This document shows positions 1 through 6,100 of a DNA stretch of 11,308 bases, piece after piece. The stretch spans positions 1 through 11,308 of the forward strand of contig CAZRDB010000165.1 in assembly GCA_964598695.1 (NCBI GenBank), read 5' to 3'. Below the pieces are notes generated by a model. That model saw nothing but the letters and a program-made list of their open reading frames with translations. It did no database searches and was not told where the DNA came from. The position numbers and the translations under genes were made by a program. This DNA is from CAZRDB01 sp964598695. Lineage in GTDB: Bacteria > Armatimonadota > Zipacnadia > UBA1398. Every line of letters begins with the position of its first letter. Position 1 is the stretch's first letter.

Positions 1-22
1 GTGGGCGAAGAGGGTGGACCCC

Positions 23-778
23 ATGACTCGCGCTCTGCTCTGCGCACTGCTCGCGCTGCTGCTCGCCCCGCTCGCGTACGGCCAGACGGTCGACCTGACG
101 TACGCGCCGGAGATCGGCTCGACGCGGGGCTACAACGTCTCGATCGAGGGCACGTTCGACACGCCCGGGATCAAGGGCCTCGTGCTCCAGGGCGACTCCT
201 GCCACATCATCACGATCCAGGAGCGGAGCGACGAGGGCTTCCTGCAGGAGATCCAGCTCGGCCGAACCTACCTCTCGGCCGGGACGCAGGCACTGCCCTC
301 GAACGCCGAGGGCTGCACCGCGGGCTACGTGCTCGACGGCCGCGCCCTGGTTGCGGCGGTGACCCGCGAACTCGATCTCGAGGACCTGGACGTGGGCGAC
401 ATGTTCGGGCTGGTCGCCAGCTTCCTCCACGAGCTGGGCCTGCCGGCCCAGGAGATCGCCGTCGGCGAGAGCTGGGAGACCGAGCAGGCCGAGGCGCCGA
501 GCATCCTCTCGGCCTACGGACTCGACACCCGGCTCACGACGGAAGGCAAGCTCGTCGCGCTCGCCGAGGGCGTTGCCACGCTCGAGACGCGGCAGGTCCG
601 CGTGCTCACGGGCGAGGACCAGGAGGCCACCTGCGAGACCACGTGCGTGAGCCGGGTCGCGGTGGCCACGTGGACGCTGCTCTCGGCCGAGGCGAAGGTG
701 ACGCTCACCAACCGTCAGGGCGGGGAGACCATGACCTCGTTCCACGACGCCACGATCCGGCTCGAGCTGGGGGAGTAG
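23..778 (+). CDS. Secreted protein of unknown function (251 aa)
   Basis: The protein starts with a clear Sec signal peptide: basic start MTR, a hydrophobic core LLCALLALLLAPLA at about residues 5-18, and a likely signal peptidase I site after AYG (residue 20/21). There is no lipobox at the cleavage site. The ATG at 23 is preferred to the in-frame GTG at 14 because a GAGGGTGG Shine-Dalgarno-like stretch lies at 10-17, 5 nt before it, and the signal peptide then begins directly. The mature part looks beta-rich. It opens with an L-x-Y-x-P-E-I-G-S-T-R-G-Y segment and has a central IAVGESWETE segment (about residues 151-160). This layout recalls DUF6263-like secreted proteins, but I cannot confirm membership. 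Three or four mature cysteines (for example CETTC near 206-210) could form disulfides. It ends 7 nt from a convergent protease gene, with a hairpin over both stops. Function unknown; coding status fairly certain. Confidence 0.75.
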   Translation: MTRALLCALLALLLAPLAYGQTVDLTYAPEIGSTRGYNVSIEGTFDTPGIKGLVLQGDSCHIITIQERSDEGFLQEIQLGRTYLSAGTQALPSNAEGCTAGYVLDGRALVAAVTRELDLEDLDVGDMFGLVASFLHELGLPAQEIAVGESWETEQAEAPSILSAYGLDTRLTTEGKLVALAEGVATLETRQVRVLTGEDQEATCETTCVSRVAVATWTLLSAEAKVTLTNRQGGETMTSFHDATIRLELGE

Positions 779-795
779 GCCGGGCCTACTCTCCC
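769..795. terminator. Hairpin over two convergent stop codons
   Basis: GGGGGAGTAGGC (769-780) and GCCTACTCTCCC (784-795) are inverted repeats with one mismatch and a 3-nt CGG loop. Both convergent genes end inside it: TAG at 776-778 on plus, and TAG read from 788-786 on minus. A symmetric hairpin exactly between tail-to-tail genes suggests a shared bidirectional terminator. No clear U-run follows on either strand, so it may instead be an RNA 3'-end stabiliser or an imperfect intrinsic terminator. Confidence 0.45.
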
Positions 796-1988
796 GGGGC
801 AGGCGTCGGCCAGTCGCGAGCCCTCGTGAGCGCGGCGAGGAAGTCGATCCGGCCGTGGCCCGTCATGGGGTCGAAGCCCGGCGCGCCGAGGTCGACCGCG
901 GTCTCCTCGATGATCCGCACGGTATCGCGCGCGGTCAGGTCGGGCCGGAGCGAGCGCACCAGCGCGGCCAGCGCCGAGACGATCGCCGTCGCCGAGGACG
1001 TCGCGCCGGAGGGGAGCGTCGCGTAGGCGGCCTCGAACGGCTCGTCCTCGCGACCCATGGGCGTATCGGCGAACTCGTACGAGGCTTTCTCGTGCGGCTG
1101 GGCGATCCGGAGGTCCTCGGCGGGCGCGAGGACGCTCAGGCGCGGCCCGTAGCACGAGCCCTGCGTCACCTCCATGCCGCCCACGTCGAGCTTCTCCTCC
1201 CACCGCTCGTCGGCCAGCGTCGAGGCGCCGGCCACGAGGACCGTCTCGGCCGTGCCGGGGTAGTCGACGACCTCGGTCGCGGTGTTGCCCGAGCCGATGA
1301 CGATGAGCACGTCCCGCTCCGCCGCGTAGGCGAAGGCAGCGGTCACGCGCTCGAGGCAGCCGGGCCGACTCGCGAGGATGCTCGTCGGGAGGAAGCCGCT
1401 GATGTTGATCACCCGCGCGCCGCCGTCCACGAGCGCCGTGATCCCCCCGGCCATCGTGGCCGCGACGTACTCGAGCCAGGTCTCGTTGAAGGCCTGCAGC
1501 TCGGCGGGGTGGCGCCGCATCTCCTCCTGCCAGGCAGCCATGTCGGCCTCGGGGTGCTCCGCGCGAAAGCGCTGTTGGAGCAGCAGCAGGCCGTGCTCGG
1601 GCATCCCGGTCGAGGCGGCCAGGACGTGGCAGCCCGGGGCGAAGCCGACCATCCCGTCCTCGCCCACGTTGTGGGCGACGAGGAGGCCGGCCACGAGCGT
1701 GCCGTGTCCGATGAGGCTCGCGGAGGTCGTGTGGTAGACGCCGGGAGCGTAACTCGCGGGGACGAGCTGTCCGCGCAGGGCGGGATGGAAGAAGTCGAAG
1801 CCGCTATCGACGACGCCGATCGGGCACTCGGGGCCGCCACGGGTGATCTGCCAGGCCTCCTCGACGCGGAGGAGCTCGAAGGTGGGCTTCTGCTCCGGCG
1901 CGACGCGGTAGGGGTCGGCTTCGCTCCCGAGCGCGGCGGCAGAGCTGGCGAGCAGTGCCGCCAGAGCGGCAAGCAAGATGCGGGTCAT
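786..1988 (-). CDS. Secreted S8 (subtilisin-like) serine protease
   Basis: This 400-residue protein is a subtilase, a secreted serine endopeptidase with an Asp-His-Ser triad. It has an N-terminal signal peptide (MTRILLAALAALLASSAAALG, probable cleavage near residue 21). The triad is visible: Asp61 in IGVVDSGFDF, His95 in IGHGTLVAGLL, and Ser331 in SGATSSATAIVSA. The oxyanion-hole Asn is Asn235 in IVIGSGNTATE. The serine block departs from the usual GTSMAxP: Ala replaces the Gly and the conserved Pro is also Ala. A helical, charged insert (about residues 130-180) lies between His95 and Asn235. No I9-type propeptide precedes the catalytic domain; only about 35 residues separate the signal peptide from the Asp block. 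The start ATG overlaps the stop of the upstream regulator gene by 4 nt (ATGA), which fixes it and implies translational coupling. It is the last gene of a three-gene operon. Target unknown. Confidence 0.9.
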   Translation of the reverse strand: MTRILLAALAALLASSAAALGSEADPYRVAPEQKPTFELLRVEEAWQITRGGPECPIGVVDSGFDFFHPALRGQLVPASYAPGVYHTTSASLIGHGTLVAGLLVAHNVGEDGMVGFAPGCHVLAASTGMPEHGLLLLQQRFRAEHPEADMAAWQEEMRRHPAELQAFNETWLEYVAATMAGGITALVDGGARVINISGFLPTSILASRPGCLERVTAAFAYAAERDVLIVIGSGNTATEVVDYPGTAETVLVAGASTLADERWEEKLDVGGMEVTQGSCYGPRLSVLAPAEDLRIAQPHEKASYEFADTPMGREDEPFEAAYATLPSGATSSATAIVSALAALVRSLRPDLTARDTVRIIEETAVDLGAPGFDPMTGHGRIDFLAALTRARDWPTPAPGE

Positions 1989-2293
1989 CGTGCGCCTCCT
2001 CCATCGTGCGGTGCGGCGGCGCGGATCGCGTCCAGTGCGCGCCAGTACTCCTCGAGCCGGCTGCGGCCGAGATGGGTGATCGCGTAGGTCGTCCGGGGGG
2101 TCTTGCCGACGAAGCTCTTCCGGACATCGACGTAGCGCGCGTCCTCGAGCTGCCGCATGTGGGAGGAGAGGTTGCCGTTGCTCAGCGAGAGGGCGGTGAG
2201 CAGGAAGGTGAAGTCGGCCTCGGCGACGCCGGAGAGGGCGACGAGGATCCGCAGACGCGTCGGCTGGTGGACGATGGGATCCAGCTCGCTCAT
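1985..2293 (-). CDS. Winged-helix transcriptional regulator (HTH_34-like)
   Basis: This 102-residue single-domain DNA-binding protein most resembles the HTH_34 / winged-helix family (PF13601), which is distantly MarR/ArsR-like. It opens with LDPIVHQPTRLRILVAL, the characteristic first helix of that family. Next come FTFLLTALSLSNGNLSSHMRQLE (residues 28-50; the SNGNLSSHMRQLE part is the recognition helix), YVDVRKSFVGKTPRTTYAITHLG (the wing, about 54-76) and a C-terminal helix. There is no cysteine pair or obvious ligand domain, so a metal or redox switch is unlikely. The ATG at 2293 overlaps the stop of the upstream membrane-protein gene (ATGA), and its own stop overlaps the protease start in the same way, so it is the middle gene of a tightly coupled operon. 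A perfect palindrome over the operon promoter (3057-3075) is the natural candidate binding site, suggesting autoregulation. That link is inferred from position. Confidence 0.88.
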   Translation of the reverse strand: MSELDPIVHQPTRLRILVALSGVAEADFTFLLTALSLSNGNLSSHMRQLEDARYVDVRKSFVGKTPRTTYAITHLGRSRLEEYWRALDAIRAAAPHDGGGAR

Positions 2294-3012
2294 TGCTCCG
2301 CCCCCTCCTCGAACTCTCCGGCCAGGGCGCGCATCCGGCGGAGCGCCAGCCGGCTGGTGAGGTGGCCCGCGAGTGCGGCGAGGAGGCCGTAGCCGACCGT
2401 CGGGATGAGCATGTCGAGCACCCCAAAGCCTGCGGGGGCGATCGGCACGCCGGCGAGGACCAGCGCGGCGTGGACGGCGTAGAGCGCGGGCCACAGCCAC
2501 AGGAAGGGGCTCGCGGCCCGGCCCTGGGCCAACGTGAGGTAGCACAGGAACGGGACGACGTAGAGCGCGGAGACGGGCTGCATCAGGCTCTCGGGCACGA
2601 GGCCGGCGAGGCCCAGCGCGACGTGGGCCGCCACGCAGGCGACGAAGCCCCAGGCGACCCACCGCGCACCGGGGGCCCGACCGGCGGACCCGGCGGGTGC
2701 GGCATAGCCCTCGGCGGCATAGAGCCGCCCCGCGAGGGCGGGGAGGATCTGTCGGGCGCCGGCGAGGCTGAACCACACCCACCACGCGCAGAAGGCGGCC
2801 AGGGCAGCTCCCGCCGCAACGGCGACCGGCGTGTTCCCGGCGCGCAGGGCCAGGGCCGTGGCGTACGAGAGCCCGCTGAGCAGCGCGAAGGCGCCGAGGA
2901 AGACGGCCATCGCGACCGCCACCGGCAGCGTGCGGCCGCGGGCGTAGACGCCGGCCCAGCGCGCGAGGTCGCGCACACCGTCCGCTCGCGCCGTGTTCGT
3001 GTTCCGTTCCAT
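2290..3012 (-). CDS. Six-helix integral membrane protein, unknown function
   Basis: The first gene of the minus-strand operon encodes 240 residues with about six predicted membrane helices: roughly 31-56, 63-84, 117-138, 145-163, 169-188 and 197-219. Cytoplasmic-looking ends are charged (MERNTNTARADGVRD at the start, RLALRRMRALAGEFEE at the end). I recognise no catalytic or transport motif and cannot name a family. The start at 3012 is chosen over upstream in-frame codons because AAGGAGGT, a perfect Shine-Dalgarno sequence, lies 8 nt before it. The upstream extension would be Arg-rich and would run into the promoter. The stop overlaps the regulator's start codon by 4 nt. Small membrane proteins encoded beside one-domain winged-helix regulators sometimes sense a signal or sequester the regulator. 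That role is a hypothesis here. Confidence 0.85.
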   Translation of the reverse strand: MERNTNTARADGVRDLARWAGVYARGRTLPVAVAMAVFLGAFALLSGLSYATALALRAGNTPVAVAAGAALAAFCAWWVWFSLAGARQILPALAGRLYAAEGYAAPAGSAGRAPGARWVAWGFVACVAAHVALGLAGLVPESLMQPVSALYVVPFLCYLTLAQGRAASPFLWLWPALYAVHAALVLAGVPIAPAGFGVLDMLIPTVGYGLLAALAGHLTSRLALRRMRALAGEFEEGAEQ

Positions 3013-3020
3013 ACGAACCG

Positions 3021-3028
3021 ACCTCCTT
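3021..3028 (-). promoter_or_regulatory. Perfect Shine-Dalgarno site of the three-gene operon
   Basis: Read on the minus strand this is AAGGAGGT, fully complementary to the 16S rRNA tail, ending 8 nt before the ATG at 3012. It decides the start of the membrane-protein gene and predicts strong initiation for the operon, whose other two genes depend on 4-nt overlaps. Confidence 0.85.
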
Positions 3029-3056
3029 GGCCGGAGCCGTCTCGCCTCCCCAGGGT

Positions 3057-3075
3057 TAGTTTGTATCACAAACTA
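3057..3075. promoter_or_regulatory. Perfect 8-3-8 palindrome, candidate operator
   Basis: TAGTTTGT (3057-3064), spacer ATC, ACAAACTA (3068-3075): a perfect inverted repeat in a conspicuously AT-rich patch of an otherwise G+C-rich region. It lies 45 nt before the first gene of the regulator-containing operon and overlaps the candidate promoter of that operon. Size and symmetry fit a dimeric winged-helix repressor. The adjacent HTH_34-like regulator is the obvious partner (inference). Its position between divergent genes means it could also affect the large plus-strand gene starting at 3180. Confidence 0.7.
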
Positions 3076-3088
3076 GTCTGCAGTGCAA
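3060..3088 (-). promoter_or_regulatory. Candidate promoter of the membrane protein-regulator-protease operon
   Basis: On the minus strand TTGCAC (3088-3083) is followed after exactly 17 nt by TACAAA (3065-3060), a sigma-70-like pair with optimal spacing but only partial consensus (3/6 and 4/6). Transcription would begin near 3053, giving a leader of about 40 nt that contains the perfect Shine-Dalgarno site. The -10 and part of the spacer lie inside the 3057-3075 palindrome, so protein bound there should block RNA polymerase. Confidence 0.5.
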
Positions 3089-3108
3089 GGCCCTGCCCGA
3101 CGGATCGG

Positions 3109-3142
3109 GGGAGGAGCCCTCCCGGCGCCCCGGAAGGGGGCC
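3109..3142 (+). other. Two adjacent hairpins upstream of the large secreted protein gene
   Basis: GGGAGG (3109-3114) pairs with CCTCCC (3118-3123) across an AGC loop. Immediately after, CCCC (3128-3131) and GGGG (3136-3139) close a GGAA loop of GNRA type, extended by GGC (3124-3126) with GCC (3140-3142) around a bulged G. They lie 38-71 nt before the start at 3180 and would be in its leader if the promoter is upstream. They could be structural or regulatory. No U-tract follows, so termination is unlikely. Not matched to any known riboswitch. Confidence 0.3.
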
Positions 3143-3179
3143 GTGCACGGCAGCGACCTCCTGAGGTGGTGTGGCAGCG

Positions 3180-6100
3180 ATGCTGCTCGGAATGCTGACC
3201 TCCCTGCTTCTCCTCCAGCCCGCGGGTCCGGCGGGGCTGTCTCTCGTCGGGGCCGACTCCTCGGTGCGGTGCATCGAGGCGGCCGACGGGCGCGTCGTGG
3301 GCCTCGAGGTGCTCTCGGAGAGCGAGGTGGCGGCGACGGTGCTGTTCGCAGCCGACCGCGCCCTGACGGCCGAGGCGGTGTTGCTGAAGTCGGAGCCGCC
3401 GATCCTCCGCCTGACCGGGTTCGCGGGCCTGCCGGGGGTGGACCTCGGCGAGACGGCCCTCGACGTGGAACTCGGCCGTGAGGAGCCCTACCCTCACCTG
3501 CGCCTGAGCCTCGAGGTGCGGTCGTTCGAGGAGAGCGCGTGGCGGGCGGCCTACGGGGAGACGCCGTTCCACCTGCTCGCGCTGCCGCTGCCAGGGGCCG
3601 AGATCTTCCACCAGCGCGGCTGGCCGATCCCGACGCCCCGGATCGACCCGTACCCCATGCGGCTCGCCGAGGATGGCGGTCGGATGGTCGCCTCGGCCTA
3701 CTCGCCCGACTGGACCTACGCGCCGCCCCTCGGCGCCTACCCGGTCCCGGTCGCGGGGCTGTGGCAGCCGAGCGCGGGGCGGTACGTGGCGTACGACTTC
3801 CACGTCGCGCGACTGCGGGACCGCGAGGGCGACGACGTCGCGACGGCCTACTGCAACACGGGGGAGTACCTGGCGCTGGTCGTGCCCTTCCCGAGCCCCT
3901 ACGACGCGCTCGCCTACCCCAGCGCGGGCGGCCGCTGGCGCGTCTCGTTCGACCTGCTCCACACGCGAGAGATCCACTCGGACGATGACCCGAACCTCTT
4001 CGTGACGGAGAGAGCGTGGCAGCGGTTCCATGACGAGCTGCCGGCCGCGCCGGAGGTGATGGACCTCTCGTGGTACCCGGCCAAACTGCGGCTCGCCGGC
4101 TTCGCCGACGAACTCCCCGGCGGCCTCGTGGCCCGGGCCGGTCCGAACGCGGTCTGGGAGGAGCCGGGCGCCGTGAGTCCGAGCGGCGTGGGCCACACGA
4201 GCCAGCTCCGGTTCGCCTACGCCGACGCGCCGGCCGACGCGAAGCAGGCATTCGAGCGCGACCTCGCCTACCTGCTCGCGCACACAACTTGGCTGGGCGA
4301 GGGCGCCGACCGCGCCTGCTTCTGGGCCAAGCCGCTCGAGGGCGAGATGGCGCGCCGGTTCGGCCCGGGCGTCGGGACGCTGCACTCGGTCCAGGGGTGG
4401 GGGGTCGCCCAGGCGATCCTCGAGTACTACCTCGGGACGGGCGGCACGCGGGACGACCTGCTGCCGTACCTCGACGGGGCGCTCCGGTACACGCGCGAGA
4501 TCCTGTACACCCGCAACGACTACCCCGACGTGCCGGCCGGCCAGTTCGCGTGGGGCGCCGCTCCGGCCGCGCACTACTGTCTCAGCTACTACCACAGCTT
4601 CCGCGATGATCCGGCCCGCGCCGACCTCGCCCGACTGGCGCGGAAGCTCGCGCGGTCGATGACCTATCGCTACCTGGCGATCTGGATGTCCGACAACGCG
4701 CCGTGGGACGCGCTCGACTCGACGTGGTTCATGGAGCCCAACAGCGGGATCCCGTGGCTCGGAGCGGCCTGCGCGAACGAGGTGTGGGTGGTGCCGCACG
4801 CGCTCGCCGAGGTCTATGTGGAGACCGGCGATCCGATCCTCAAGCAGTGCCTCTCCGGGATGCTCGAGCGGTGGCCGGTGCTCGCCCAGGAGCAGTACAA
4901 AGACAGCATCCAGGCCTACCAGGATGAGTGGGCCGAGCGCTACGGCCTCTACCCCGGCTCGGCCCAGTCGCCGGGCACGCGCGCCGAGTACGGCGGCGTG
5001 TGGGGCGGCTTCGAGGTGCTCTCCTGGCCCGTGGGCGGCGCCGATGTCCGAATCCTGCTCGGCGAGGGCGGCGCCCTGTGCTTCAACGCGAAGGGCGAGT
5101 CGGTCACCCTCACCGAGGTGCGCGCCGAGCGGGGCGGCTACACGTGCCGCCTCGCGGAGAACGAGGCCGCCAGCCGGCCCGCGCCTGCGGGCGACCTCGC
5201 CGTCGTGGTGACGGTCCCCTTCGCCGAGGTGGTTGGAGGGCCGGTCGCGGTCGAGCGTGACGGCCGGATGCTCGACCTCTCGGGCGGAGGTCTCGAGTGG
5301 CACCCGAGCCGGCCGGACACGGTCACTCTCCGGGGCCTGCGCGTAGGCGACCGGATCGTGATCGGCGCCCCGTCGGACGGCGCGGTCGCGCTTGCCTGCG
5401 CGATGGCCAAGCCGCGCGAGGCGGAGGCCGAGCCGTACGGCTACGCCTCCGACGGCCTCCTCTGCGTGGAGCTGACCAAGGCAGCCGACACGGCGCTGCC
5501 GGGTGACTGGGACGACCCCTCGAGCTACGCCGGCCTCCACGGCGGCGAGCAGTGGGTCTACGGGGTTCGGTTCCGGTTGATCGATCCGGCCCAGAACGGC
5601 GGGCGGTGCGCGGTCTCGCAAGGCCGCACACCGGCGCCGACCGGCGCCGTGCGGGTCTACGCGCTGGTGACGGCGGCCGAGGAGGGCGCGACCCTACTCG
5701 CGCGAGCCGTCTCGGGGGCCGAGAGGTCGCTGCCCGTCTCGGAGGCTCCCCTCGCGCTCCGTGGCTGGCCGCCGATCTTCGGCTGGCAGGCTCGGATGGT
5801 CACGGCGGAGATGGATGGACCGATCGCGAGCGTCGAGCCGCGCGGCTGTCTCCTGCTCGCGGTCACGGGCGACGTGGTCGAGGAGCGCGACCGCACCCGG
5901 GCCGAGGCCGAGATGGCGGTGGCGCTCGCGGCCGAGCGCGCCAAGTCGGAGCGGGATGCGCGGATCGCGGCGTTGGGCCCGCTCTTCGCGCGCCACAGCG
6001 GACGGGTCGGCGTGTTGCCGGTGCCGAACGGTCTCGGGCAGTCGCGCCTTCCGAAGCTGCTCTCCCCGGTCGGCCTCGACCGCCACATCCGGGTGCTCAC

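Noticed and set aside
1..1026. Plus-strand frame open from the first base (341 codons)
   Set aside because: It overlaps the secreted protein gene in another frame and continues antisense into the protease gene. The translation is Arg/Gly-rich and meaningless; the frame starting at 23 has a signal peptide and a ribosome site.
3066..5621. 851-codon open frame on the minus strand
   Set aside because: It lies antisense to the N-terminal half of the giant secreted protein, is Arg/His/Pro/Gly-rich with no domain, and its length is what high G+C content gives opposite a real gene. The plus frame shows recognisable domains.
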